Below, in pieces: positions 16,591 through 25,865 of a stretch of 55,284 nucleotides of DNA. The DNA is from Nitrospinota bacterium (GTDB taxonomy: Bacteria > Nitrospinota_A > UBA7883 > JACRGQ01): assembly GCA_029881495.1 (NCBI GenBank), contig JAOUMJ010000019.1, positions 1-55,284 of the forward strand, read 5' to 3'. Every line of letters starts with the position of its first letter. Position 1 is the first letter of the stretch. The position numbers were made by a program, and so were the translations under genes. Under the pieces are notes generated by a model, which searched no databases, had not been told where the DNA came from, and saw only the letters and a list, made by a program, of their open reading frames with translations.

Positions 16591-16818
16591 TTGCCCCTTC
16601 GGGGCAATCGCAGACTGAAGTCTGCGCTACCGAACAAACGCAGACTGAAGTCTACGCTACCGAACAAACGCAGACTAAAGTCTACGCTACCGGACAAACG
16701 CAGACTGAAGTCTGCGCTACCGGACAAACGCAGACTGAAGTCTGCGCTACCGAACAAACGCAGACTGAAGTCTACGCTATCGAACAAACGCAGACTGAAG
16801 TCTGCTCTACCAAAAAAA
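16591..16818 (-). repeat. Right REP array: seven tandem 30-bp units in opposite orientation
   Basis: Units start at 16609, 16639, 16669, 16699, 16729, 16759 and 16789 (exact 30-base period). Read on the plus strand they have core GCAGACTGAAGTCTGC, then CTAC, the complement of GTAG. The hairpin TTGCCCCTTCGGGGCAA (16591-16607) caps the transposase-proximal end, as in the left arrays. The spacer between units is CGAACAAA or CGGACAAA, unlike the left side (CGTTCGCC), so the two arrays expanded separately. The last unit decays into an A-rich stretch. Confidence 0.9.
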
Positions 16819-16823
16819 AGAAT

Positions 16824-16856
16824 AAAAAAAGGCCGCCCCCTTGGAAGGGGGCGGCC
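16824..16856 (-). terminator. Rho-independent terminator of the large lipoprotein gene
   Basis: Perfect inverted repeat GGCCGCCCCCTT/AAGGGGGCGGCC (16831-16856) with a 2-base centre. On the minus strand it is followed by a run of seven T. It lies 36 bases beyond the stop codon of the lipoprotein gene and separates that gene from the REP array. Confidence 0.92.
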
Positions 16857-16891
16857 CTGAACAATCTTTAAGGCAGAAGCCTTAACTCATG

Positions 16892-19684
16892 TTACGGAGT
16901 TGTTCCAAGTTCGCTGGCCAATACGCCACCGATAACTTCCGGCACAAGACCGGTGATATCCGGCATCGGTCCAACGGTCGGATCGACAAAGGCGTCGAGG
17001 GTCGGAACACCGAGAGTAGTAGCTATAGTAATGCCGCTACAATCGGTAGTTGACGCCGCCGCGGAAAGCCTCTTCTCTTTTTCAAGAGCAAGAGCGTAAT
17101 ACTGAGCGGCTGTTGCCGCGTTTTTAACTACAGCTCCGTCAGGTATCGTGAACGCCGGTACCCACCTGATGTCGCCGCCGTCACCGTTCGCCGACCAGCA
17201 ATCTACCTCGCCACCCTTATCCATATCTACACAGATGCCAGGTATGCCGTGAAGCTCGCCGAAACCGGAGTACTCAAGCACATACTTCTGCTCGCCTGTA
17301 GACGCCACATGGGTGTATTCCACCTTGATAGGAGGCTCAAATTTAGCGAATGTTCCATCCGCTTTTTTGAGGCCGGAGAATTTCGACCAGTTGTCGGCAC
17401 CGGTTTCCCAAGTGTAGTACTCGGAAAGCTCCCATACCTTGTGGGTGCAGACCTGTGTTGCTTCCCAATCACACGCGAGCTGATTCAGGTTTGCGTCGAT
17501 AGGATCAAACATCGGGCCGGACCAGAAGGAGTTCCAGTCGCCACCGGTTGGAATGGTAATGTCTTTAAGCGTTGCGGCTCCCGTACCAGCATCATTGGTC
17601 TGCAACATGTAGTTTGTTCCATCCCACTTGTATGCTATGTAAAGACCTGTAGCGTTACCAATATTGCCCGCGGTAGCAGCCCCTTTTAGATCAGCCAATG
17701 TAGCGCCTGGGGTAAAGACTGTCCAATCAGCGTTCCAGGTACCATTAAGCCTCTTTTCAAAGTTGTCGGCATCGTTCCAGGTAGAAGCGGTGAACGATTT
17801 CGCCTGATTGTCACCCGCAGCCGCTATCTTTGCAGGGTCTGGACAATCGGTGAAACATGCAAGCGTTGCCGGAACGGTCTGCCCCGGCTCTACCATGACA
17901 GCAACGTCGAAAGTTACCACCGTGGTACCTGCGAGGGTAATGTTTGTCATACCACCCGCACCATCGTCCTTTTTAAGCGGTATGCGGCCGTTGCCGTTCA
18001 ACGATTCAGCCCAGAAATTGAACTCCCAGTCGTTTAGGCCGAATACGACTTCTACCGGAGGATCTATAGGAGTAGGCTGACCGTTATTGTTATAGTCGAT
18101 GGTTGCAACCTTTACCAACTTAGTGCCGGTCCATTTGACAACATAGTTATTGCAACCCATGTCATTGCACTGGCTCCAGTTGAGCTTTACATCTTTCAAT
18201 CCATCAAGTGTGTAGGATTTCTTGGTGTGTTTCATCAGCTTACCGCCGCCCTGGAATACGGTGAAATCGGTGGTAGCGGCTGTGGAATCGCCGAATACTT
18301 CCTTATTGACCTTATCGCCATGCTGGAGGGCTTCATCGGTACCCTGATTCGGATCCCACATGCCCCAGTAGCCAACATGTCCGTGGACATCGTTACCGGC
18401 TGAATCCTGCCAAACGATCGGGAACCCGCTCCTGACCTGGACTGCCGCGCCTGCGGTCTTGCCTGTCGGCGGAGCCTCGGTGTGGAAGAGGGCATAGCGC
18501 CATGCCGACTCTGTCATGTTGGCCGTGCCTCTTTCAAGACAGACTTCGCCTGCTGAAGCGCCAGTAAGGCTGGACATCTTCCTCTTGAAATGGGTGGTAT
18601 TGAAGGCAAGGTCAAGGGCACCCCCTTCAGACATCGAAGAGCCCGCGGTCGCAGGAGTTCCGTCACGTCCCATCCGCTGCAGACACTCGGTTGAAGCAGT
18701 TGAAGGGATCGTAAATGTCATTTCCATTCTCGCCTTGCCCTGTCCGTTGCCTGTGAGATTCTTGGAGGTGTCTACATTTCGAAGCAATGTACCTGCCTGA
18801 TCCATATATCCGCTTCCGCAGACGTTACCCTGACTGTCGGTCTGATCACCGCCGCCTTCACCCTGCATCACATACTGGAGTTCAAGCGTGCCGTTTGCGT
18901 TCCTTATAGCCCTGAGGTAACCGGACATTCCTACATTGCCGGAATCATCTTTTTGAATGAAGTTCAGGTTGAAAATACCGAAAGGATTTTTTCCCTTTTC
19001 GTAACTTTCATCGATAACGAGCCTTGCTTCAATGTTTCCACCGCCGCCGCCTTTACCGTCATCCTCAATCCAGAACCTTACGTTCTGCGGAGAGGTATTA
19101 TCCTTTCTGTAGGAAACGACAACCCAGCGCTCATACTCTGTACCACCCTGGCTACCCTGCTGTTGCTGATCGCCGCCACCGCCCTGGCCCTGATCCTTGT
19201 TATCCTTGCTTTCGCAAGCGGCATTATCAACGCTTGCGATGTAAGCGCCCTTGTTTGTCATCTCCTGATATCTAAGCTGAGCCATGAAGCAAAGAAGCAT
19301 GTTTGCTACTTCGAAAGCCTTATCCGAGCTGTCCGAAACGTAGACCTGCTGGTTAGCCTTGGCTACTGCGTATTCAGTATCCGCTCCAAGTGCCGTTGCG
19401 GCCTCAAGAACGCCGCCAAAGCCGCCAAGGCCCGGTTTGCCCAGTTCATCTGGAGGATCGATAACCGATACATGCTCCGTGATCCGGAGGTATTCGGTAG
19501 CGGTAGCCGCCGCGGCCTCCTCGTCGGTCGCGCCTTCATTGGCTGAACCTTCTATGCCTTCAACAGCGTTTAAGCGCTCGATCAAGGCTGCCTGTTCCTC
19601 GGGCGTCAGGTTACACGCCGACAGCATCGGTAACGATGCCAGAAATGCGCCTGCGACGAGGAGATTCATAAGTTTTTTGAACAT
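16892..19684 (-). CDS. Large lipoprotein of unknown function
   Basis: The 930-residue protein has a lipoprotein signal peptide ending LSAC (C24), so it should be anchored to the outer (or inner) membrane on the periplasmic or surface side. After a short helical region it has Gly- and Gln-rich low complexity (about 165-185, GQGGGGDQQQQGSQGG). A long domain rich in Trp, Asp, Asn, Thr and Gly follows, like secreted beta-structured proteins. Several closely spaced Cys pairs (for example CNDMGC) may form disulfides. I recognise no named family and no heme motif. It stands alone, with its own terminator and long upstream gap, next to the REP arrays. Confidence 0.85.
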   Translation of the reverse strand: MFKKLMNLLVAGAFLASLPMLSACNLTPEEQAALIERLNAVEGIEGSANEGATDEEAAAATATEYLRITEHVSVIDPPDELGKPGLGGFGGVLEAATALGADTEYAVAKANQQVYVSDSSDKAFEVANMLLCFMAQLRYQEMTNKGAYIASVDNAACESKDNKDQGQGGGGDQQQQGSQGGTEYERWVVVSYRKDNTSPQNVRFWIEDDGKGGGGGNIEARLVIDESYEKGKNPFGIFNLNFIQKDDSGNVGMSGYLRAIRNANGTLELQYVMQGEGGGDQTDSQGNVCGSGYMDQAGTLLRNVDTSKNLTGNGQGKARMEMTFTIPSTASTECLQRMGRDGTPATAGSSMSEGGALDLAFNTTHFKRKMSSLTGASAGEVCLERGTANMTESAWRYALFHTEAPPTGKTAGAAVQVRSGFPIVWQDSAGNDVHGHVGYWGMWDPNQGTDEALQHGDKVNKEVFGDSTAATTDFTVFQGGGKLMKHTKKSYTLDGLKDVKLNWSQCNDMGCNNYVVKWTGTKLVKVATIDYNNNGQPTPIDPPVEVVFGLNDWEFNFWAESLNGNGRIPLKKDDGAGGMTNITLAGTTVVTFDVAVMVEPGQTVPATLACFTDCPDPAKIAAAGDNQAKSFTASTWNDADNFEKRLNGTWNADWTVFTPGATLADLKGAATAGNIGNATGLYIAYKWDGTNYMLQTNDAGTGAATLKDITIPTGGDWNSFWSGPMFDPIDANLNQLACDWEATQVCTHKVWELSEYYTWETGADNWSKFSGLKKADGTFAKFEPPIKVEYTHVASTGEQKYVLEYSGFGELHGIPGICVDMDKGGEVDCWSANGDGGDIRWVPAFTIPDGAVVKNAATAAQYYALALEKEKRLSAAASTTDCSGITIATTLGVPTLDAFVDPTVGPMPDITGLVPEVIGGVLASELGTTP

Positions 19685-20429
19685 TATTCGTACCCCAATA
19701 TAAAGTTAATAAATTAAGTTAACTGCCTCGATAACAATTAAAACTGACTGTGACCATCCATGGTACTGCGATATGAATTATGTAAATGGCTACAGAACCA
19801 TATTAAAGAAAACCTATATCACCCCTTCCATTTTAAATTTCCAACTTTCACAACTGCCAAAAGGTGGCCACTGCTTCACGATCAGGTAGTGTGGCAAGGA
19901 ACGTACCAAAATAGTACTGTGCTCCAGAAAATTAATAATCAAATATCCTTCTACAATTAAACACACTTAAAAGGGCTGAAAATAGAAGCCTCCTGCCCTG
20001 TTATTTAATATGCTATCACAAAAAATTCTTATCCGGAAAGGTTCGCACCCTAAAAAATGCAGATACTGGATGTATTAAATTCTGCACATCCACCGCAAAT
20101 TATCATCCATCTTCTGCCTGACGATAACCTGTTAATAAATATGGCTTTTAATGTTATTACTGTACCTTTACCGAACACTATTAAACACCATTTTGAAAAT
20201 ACCATTCCTGTAAAATTGTATAGGAACCGATCCCAAACAGGAATTGCGAGAACAGATTGAGTTAAATAATTAATAAGACTTTACTTGGTATAGCGGCTGT
20301 AAATCCCTCCCTGTTTCCATGAACCGGCGGTTATAAGTAACATGCTTTACAACAACTTACCGAAAAAAGAGATGGGACATGGATCATTCGCGGAGCGAAA
20401 AGACCCCCTTATACCTCTGCCAAAACAGG
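19685..20429. other. 745-base gap with no supported gene
   Basis: The stretch between the lipoprotein start and the trpE stop is AT-rich and has no frame with protein-like composition or a good ribosome binding site. The part nearest the lipoprotein (19685-19760) contains AT-rich inverted repeats built from TTAAC and TTAAT, and should hold its promoter. Short matches such as GGATGT/ACATCC (about 20068-20091) could form weak hairpins. It may be the remnant of a lost gene, but no homology can be seen by eye. Confidence 0.5.
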
Positions 20430-21905
20430 CTACGGAAGGTTGGAGGCCTCGACGGCCTTCAGCAGGGCGCGCCCTTTGTTCATCGTCTCTTCCCACTCCT
20501 TCTCCGGGTCGGAATCGGCGACAATTCCCGCTCCAATGCCGAGATAAGCGGTCTTCCCCTTTACCGCTAGCGTCCTTATCGCGATCGCGGTATCCATATT
20601 CCCGGAATAGCCGAAATAACCCACCGCGCCTCCGTAAAGTCCGCGCCGGGTCGGCTCCAGCTCATCGATGATCTCCATCGCCCTGATCTTCGGGGCGCCG
20701 GAGAGTGTCCCCGCCGGGAATGTGGCCCGGAGCACGTCGTAGCAGTCCTTCCCATCAGCGATATCCCCTTCAACCGTCGATGTAATGTGCATCACGTGGG
20801 AATACCGCTCTATCGTTTTCAACTCGGTCACCTTGACCGCCCCACCTTTCGAAACACGTCCAACGTCGTTTCTCCCGAGGTCGACAAGCATTATATGTTC
20901 GGCCAGCTCCTTCTCGTCGGCGAGGAGTTCCTTTTCCAGCGCGATATCCTCCCTCTCCGTATCCCCTCTCGGCCTGGTACCAGCTATCGGCCTTACGGTC
21001 ACCTTTCCGTTCTCAAGGCGGACAAGCGTTTCCGGCGACGCCCCTACAACCTCCCATCCGCCAAGACGGAGGTAGTACATGTATGGCGAGGGATTGATAG
21101 TCCTCAGCGCTCGGTAGACGTCGAACGCGGAAACATTGAGTGAAATGGAGAGCCTCTGCGCGAGGACAACCTGGAAGATATCCCCCTCCCTTATGTAGTG
21201 CTTGCACTTTTCGACCGATTTTTTAAAGCGCTCCTTCTCCGTATTCGAAACGTATTCAGTCTTGCCTTTCGCCGCGCCGCCGATGCCGGCCTTGAACGAC
21301 TGTTCCGATTCGAGTTTCGATACGAGCCTCTCTATTTTCTCGACAGATTCGTCGTAAACCTTCCCCGGGTCGCCGTCCACATGCGCGTTCACGACAACTT
21401 TCACCTTCTGTTTCACGTTGTCGAAGATGATGAGCGAATCGGCGATCATCATCGTCACGTCGGGGATATCGGTATCTTTCTTTGAAAGTTCCGGGATCTT
21501 CTCGAAAAAGCGCACGGTATCGTAGCCGATATATCCGACTGCTCCCCCGAAGAATATCGGAAGCTCCTCCGCGCCTACCGGCCTGTAGGAAGACATCACC
21601 TTTTTTATTTCATCGAGGGGATCCCCTTCAAGCGTGAACTCCTCCACCCCCGCCGGAGTGGTCTTCCTCCCTTTGCGGCCTGAGGTCTCTATCACTATCG
21701 AAGGATCTGCGCCGAGAAAGGTGTAGCGTCCGAGCTTTTCCACCCCCTCCACCGATTCTAGTAGATAGGCGTAGCGGGAATCCTTTGCAATTTTTAAAAA
21801 CGCGCCGACAGGGGTGATGAGGTCGGCGAACATCTCCCTGTATACCGGGATGAGGTTCCCCTTTTTGGAGAGTTTTATAAACTCGTTCCTCTCCGGCTTT
21901 ATCAC
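20430..21905 (-). CDS. trpE: Anthranilate synthase component I
   Basis: The 491-residue protein converts chorismate to anthranilate, using ammonia supplied by TrpG. The C-terminal chorismate-binding domain has the signatures IAGTRPRGDTEREDIALE, GTLSGAPKIRAMEIIDE and RRGLYGGAVGYFG. The N-terminal domain (about 1-200) carries the usual Trp feedback region (LLESVEG). The start is a GTG overlapping the truA stop (GTGA), so it is translated as the third gene of uvrA-truA-trpE. No trpG or other trp gene is nearby. The aminodeoxychorismate synthase PabB is the main alternative, but the N-terminal region and length favour TrpE. Confidence 0.92.
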   Translation of the reverse strand: MIKPERNEFIKLSKKGNLIPVYREMFADLITPVGAFLKIAKDSRYAYLLESVEGVEKLGRYTFLGADPSIVIETSGRKGRKTTPAGVEEFTLEGDPLDEIKKVMSSYRPVGAEELPIFFGGAVGYIGYDTVRFFEKIPELSKKDTDIPDVTMMIADSLIIFDNVKQKVKVVVNAHVDGDPGKVYDESVEKIERLVSKLESEQSFKAGIGGAAKGKTEYVSNTEKERFKKSVEKCKHYIREGDIFQVVLAQRLSISLNVSAFDVYRALRTINPSPYMYYLRLGGWEVVGASPETLVRLENGKVTVRPIAGTRPRGDTEREDIALEKELLADEKELAEHIMLVDLGRNDVGRVSKGGAVKVTELKTIERYSHVMHITSTVEGDIADGKDCYDVLRATFPAGTLSGAPKIRAMEIIDELEPTRRGLYGGAVGYFGYSGNMDTAIAIRTLAVKGKTAYLGIGAGIVADSDPEKEWEETMNKGRALLKAVEASNLP

Positions 21906-22720
21906 GATTGCGTTTCTCCGAACGGCCTGTATCCGACCTCGACAAGGAAGAGCCCGCGAGGCGGCGCGGTCGGCCCCGCCTTTCTTCTGTCCCTTGCTTC
22001 GATTATCTTTTCCATATCCTCAACCCTGAACCTTCCCCTTCCGACTTCTACCAGCGTTCCGGCGATTATTCTCACCATGTACTTCAGAAATCCTTCCCCT
22101 ACTATTTCAAGGGTTATCATCCCGTTTTCGCTCCTGCTAAGATTACAGGAAATAACCGATCTTACAAAACTCTTTGCCGTGCTCCCTCTCGCCATGAACG
22201 ACCTGAAGTTGTGTTCACCGACTATTTTCTTCGCCGCTTCGTTCATCAGAGCGACGTCCATCGACACCGGCATCCACCATGAAGTGCGCGCTAGATGCGG
22301 AGAGGGGACAGGATTAGTATATATTTGATACCGGTATCTTTTCCATAGCGCATCCCGCCTCGGATGGAACCCGTTTTCCATCTCCTCGATAGATTTTATC
22401 GCTATATCCCTCGGCAACATGGAGTTCAGCGAATGGAGGAGACGGTTATTGTCATAACGGAACGCCGCTATCACGTTGAACACCTGGCCAAGGGCGTGCA
22501 CCCCCGCGTCGGTTCGCCCGGCGCAGTTGATGCGGACGTTTTTCACCGCGAGCCTTGAGAGACATCTTTCAAGAACCTGCTGAAGAGTAGGCCCTCCGGT
22601 CTTATCCTCCTGCGTCTGCCAGCCGGAATACTCCGTTCCGTCGTACTCGACGATCATTTTCAGGTTACGCGGTTTTTCCAGCGGGTCGATCTGCGCATTG
22701 TTCTCTGTATCTTCCGTCAC
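21902..22720 (-). CDS. truA: tRNA pseudouridine(38-40) synthase TruA
   Basis: The 272-residue enzyme isomerises U38-U40 in the anticodon arm. The catalytic Asp is in CAGRTDAGVHALGQV (about residue 70). Other family segments are EYDGTEYSGWQTQ, HSLNSMLPRDIAIKS and FLKYMVRIIAGTLVEVGRG. The start is GTG, and its first base overlaps the uvrA stop codon (TAGTG). It overlaps trpE by four bases. The first 15 or so residues (polar, MTEDTENNAQ) precede the usual start of the fold. Confidence 0.95.
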   Translation of the reverse strand: MTEDTENNAQIDPLEKPRNLKMIVEYDGTEYSGWQTQEDKTGGPTLQQVLERCLSRLAVKNVRINCAGRTDAGVHALGQVFNVIAAFRYDNNRLLHSLNSMLPRDIAIKSIEEMENGFHPRRDALWKRYRYQIYTNPVPSPHLARTSWWMPVSMDVALMNEAAKKIVGEHNFRSFMARGSTAKSFVRSVISCNLSRSENGMITLEIVGEGFLKYMVRIIAGTLVEVGRGRFRVEDMEKIIEARDRRKAGPTAPPRGLFLVEVGYRPFGETQS

Positions 22721-25557
22721 TATGTTCGCCTGCCGGATGAGAGTTCCGCCGACAGATATTTGCCGGTATACGATCCCTTTACTTTCGCCACCTCTTCCGG
22801 CGTTCCTTTCGCAACAATGTGCCCCCCTGCGTCCCCACCTTCGGGTCCGAGGTCTATTATGTGGTCCGCCGTCTTTATCACATCGAGGTTATGTTCGATA
22901 ACCACAAGTGTATTCCCCCCGTCTACAAGGCGGTTCAGCACCTCCAGCAGTTTTCTTATGTCGTGAAAGTGAAGACCGGTAGTCGGCTCGTCGAGTATGT
23001 AAATGGTGCTCCCGGTTCCGCGCTTGCTCAGTTCGCGCGAGAGCTTCACCCTCTGCGCCTCCCCGCCGGAAAGGGTGGTCGCCGCCTGGCCAAGCTTGAT
23101 GTAGCCGAGGCCGACATCCATGAGGGTTTGAAGCTTTGTGTTTACGGTCGGCACCGGACCGAATACCGGCATCGCCTCCTCGATGGTCATGTCCAAGACT
23201 TCGGAAATGTTCTTCCCCTTGTAATGTATGTCGAGCGTCTCCCTGTTGAAACGCTTCCCTTTGCAGACTTCGCAGGTGACGTAGACATCTGGAAGAAAGT
23301 GCATCTCTATCTTCTTTATTCCGTCGCCGGTGCACGATTCGCACCTCCCACCCGGCACGTTGAACGAGAATCGCCCCGCCTTGTAACCCCTCTTCCTGCT
23401 CTCCGGCACCATCGTGAAGAGCTCCCTTATCGGCGTGAAGAGGCCGGTATAAGTTGCGGGATTGGAGCGGGGGGTTCGCCCTATCGGGGACTGGTCTATA
23501 TCTATCACCTTGTCGAGGAATTCAACACCTTTTAGAGATTTGAATTTACCCGGTATGATGCCGCTCCTGTTAATCTCTCGCGCGAGAGATTTGTAGAGGA
23601 TGTCTATTATCAGCGTGCTCTTCCCCGAGCCGGAGACGCCGGTGACGCATGTGAATTTGCCGAGCTCAATATCGACATTTATTTTTTTCAGATTGTTCTG
23701 TTCGGCGCCGATTATCGAGAGCTTCTTTCCCGTTCCGCTCCTCCTCTGTTTCGGCACAGGAATGGAGAGATCGTGCGACAGATATTTACCGGTGAGGGAG
23801 TTTTTGTTCCCCATTACCTCCTTCGGCGTCCCTTGCGCCACTATCTCCCCGCCATGCACGCCGGCGCCGGGGCCGATATCTACGACATGGTCCGATGCCG
23901 ATATAGTGTCGCGGTCATGCTCCACCACTATCACAGTGTTGCCGATATCTCGAAGGCGCGTAAGCGTTTCGAGTAGTCTGTCATTATCCCGCTGGTGGAG
24001 CCCTATGCTCGGCTCGTCGAGAATGTAAAGTACACCTACAAGCGCGGAACCTATCTGCGTGGCAAGCCTTATCCTCTGCCCTTCGCCGCCGGAGAGCGTC
24101 GCCGACGCCCTGTCGAGGGTTAGATACTCAAGCCCGACATTCTGCATGAAGCCGAGCCTTTCCCTTATCTCCTTTATCACCCGCTCGCCTATATGCTTCT
24201 GCTGCGCGGTCAGGTCGAGAGTGTCGAAATATTTAACAGCCTCCTTGATGGAGAGGGCAGTGACGGCGATTATGTTCTTTCCGCAGATCTTCACGCCGAG
24301 CGCTTCGGGCCTCAATCGCGCGCCGTTGCAGACAGGGCACGGCTCCACCCGCATGTATTTCTCGATGTCGTCCCTTATCCACTCCGAATCGGTTTCTAGG
24401 TAACGCCTTTGAAGATTCGGCACCACCCCTTCGAACTTGCCGACCCAGTACTTCGTCTTCCCTTCGCTGGCATACTTGAATTTGAAGGTCTCCTCTTCCG
24501 AGCCGTGGAGGATGGTCTTGCGCGCCTTCGCCGGAATTTTTGAAAACGGCGTCGTGTTCGCGTCGAACTTATAATGCTCCGCCAGCGATTCAAGCATGTT
24601 CCAGTAATAAATCGCGGTCTTGCTCGCCCACGGCACCACCGCACCTTCGGCAAGTGTCAGGGAGGTATCCGGCACTATCATATCTTCGCTCACTTTTTTA
24701 TCTACGCCGAGACCGTGGCACTTCTCGCACGCGCCGTTCGGATTGTTGAACGAGAACATCCTCGGCTCAACGACCGGATATGAGATACCGCACTTGATGC
24801 AGGCGAAGTTCTGGCTGAACGTCAGCTCCTTCCCCGCGTCGCCTACAACGACGCTCATGAACTTCTCGCCAAGGTCAAGCGCGAGCTCCACCGAATCGGC
24901 GAGCCTCCTTTCTATCCCCGGTTTCACAACAAGCCTGTCTATGACGACCTCGATGGTATGCTTGAAAGTCTTTTTAAGGACTATATCCTCCTCCAGCCCT
25001 CTCATCTCGCCGTCGATGCGCGCCCTTACGTATCCTTTCGCGCGGAGGTTTGCCAGCTCCTTTTTATACTCCCCTTTGCGATCCTTGATGATAGGTGCGA
25101 GGACATGTATCTTCGATCCTTCGTCGAGCATCATCAGACTGTCGACTATCTGCGAGACGGTCTGCGACTCTATCGGCCTGCCGCACTGGTAGCAGTGGAC
25201 CGTCCCTACGCGTGCGAAGAGGACGCGGAGGTAATCGTAGATCTCCGTTACCGTGCCGACCGTGGAGCGGGGATTCTTGCTCGTGGTCTTCTGTTCTATG
25301 GAGATGGCGGGGGATAACCCTTCTATCAAGTCGACATCCGGTTTTTCCATCTGCTCAAGGAACTGGCGGGCGTAGGCCGAGAGCGACTCCACATAGCGCC
25401 TCTGCCCTTCGGCGTAGATGGTATCGAACGCGAGCGAAGATTTCCCCGAACCGGAGATGCCTGTAAAGACTATCAGCTTGTCGCGCGGAAGCTCCAGATC
25501 GATGTTCTTGAGGTTGTGCTCGCGGGCGCCTTTTATAAGAATCGTTCCTTTTTTCAT
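22720..25557 (-). CDS. uvrA: Excinuclease ABC subunit A
   Basis: The 945-residue DNA-damage recognition ATPase of nucleotide excision repair. Two ABC modules are visible: Walker A motifs GISGSGKSS (about residue 33) and GVSGSGKST (about 640), ABC signatures LSGGEGQRI and LSGGEAQRV, and Walker [11 protein letters not shown] and [10 protein letters not shown]. Zinc-binding cysteine pairs lie at about 250-280 (CIKCG ... CEKC) and about 735-765 (CESC ... CEVC). The length and both modules are standard. It is the first gene of the uvrA-truA-trpE unit. Confidence 0.97.
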   Translation of the reverse strand: MKKGTILIKGAREHNLKNIDLELPRDKLIVFTGISGSGKSSLAFDTIYAEGQRRYVESLSAYARQFLEQMEKPDVDLIEGLSPAISIEQKTTSKNPRSTVGTVTEIYDYLRVLFARVGTVHCYQCGRPIESQTVSQIVDSLMMLDEGSKIHVLAPIIKDRKGEYKKELANLRAKGYVRARIDGEMRGLEEDIVLKKTFKHTIEVVIDRLVVKPGIERRLADSVELALDLGEKFMSVVVGDAGKELTFSQNFACIKCGISYPVVEPRMFSFNNPNGACEKCHGLGVDKKVSEDMIVPDTSLTLAEGAVVPWASKTAIYYWNMLESLAEHYKFDANTTPFSKIPAKARKTILHGSEEETFKFKYASEGKTKYWVGKFEGVVPNLQRRYLETDSEWIRDDIEKYMRVEPCPVCNGARLRPEALGVKICGKNIIAVTALSIKEAVKYFDTLDLTAQQKHIGERVIKEIRERLGFMQNVGLEYLTLDRASATLSGGEGQRIRLATQIGSALVGVLYILDEPSIGLHQRDNDRLLETLTRLRDIGNTVIVVEHDRDTISASDHVVDIGPGAGVHGGEIVAQGTPKEVMGNKNSLTGKYLSHDLSIPVPKQRRSGTGKKLSIIGAEQNNLKKINVDIELGKFTCVTGVSGSGKSTLIIDILYKSLAREINRSGIIPGKFKSLKGVEFLDKVIDIDQSPIGRTPRSNPATYTGLFTPIRELFTMVPESRKRGYKAGRFSFNVPGGRCESCTGDGIKKIEMHFLPDVYVTCEVCKGKRFNRETLDIHYKGKNISEVLDMTIEEAMPVFGPVPTVNTKLQTLMDVGLGYIKLGQAATTLSGGEAQRVKLSRELSKRGTGSTIYILDEPTTGLHFHDIRKLLEVLNRLVDGGNTLVVIEHNLDVIKTADHIIDLGPEGGDAGGHIVAKGTPEEVAKVKGSYTGKYLSAELSSGRRT

Positions 25558-25794
25558 TAGCGCTATAGATTACCTGATTTTATCGATTGTTGAAAAAGAT
25601 ACGCCTATTCCTGACAGTTTAATAGACCGTGATGAAATTCAAAAGTATCGCTATGAAAAACCTTCTGCCAGTTCTGTATATTTTAAGAAATATTTTGAGA
25701 CAAATACATTAGACTGAATTACGTTATTGAGATAATACTCTTTTAATGCATATTTTTCAGATTCGACAATACCGCTTTCGGATAGCCAATTTTT

Positions 25795-25860
25795 TGCGAC
25801 GGCCTTCAGCCGTCACACAGGCAAGAGTGGCCTCTGCTACCTTGGGGAACCGGCGGTTTA
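25795..25860 (-). repeat. REP-like element of a second family in the uppP-uvrA gap
   Basis: Read on the minus strand, GGTAGCAGAGGC is followed by an imperfect palindrome (CAGAGGC ... GCCTGTG), and GTAG again stands in front. A perfect hairpin GACGGC-TGAAG-GCCGTC lies beside it (25799-25815). The core differs from the 30-bp units at 15-17 kb, so a different RAYT elsewhere would be expected. The rest of the 308-base gap (25558-25865) is AT-rich and shows no gene; it must hold the uvrA promoter. Confidence 0.5.
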
Positions 25861-25865
25861 AAATT

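Noticed and set aside
15691-16818. CRISPR array
   Set aside because: The 30-base units are contiguous copies of one palindromic sequence with no unique spacers, and no cas gene is near; a REP/RAYT locus explains them fully.
19760-19960. 66-codon ORF in the long gap
   Set aside because: No ribosome binding site, unlikely composition and no recognisable motif; it is best seen as a chance frame in AT-rich DNA.
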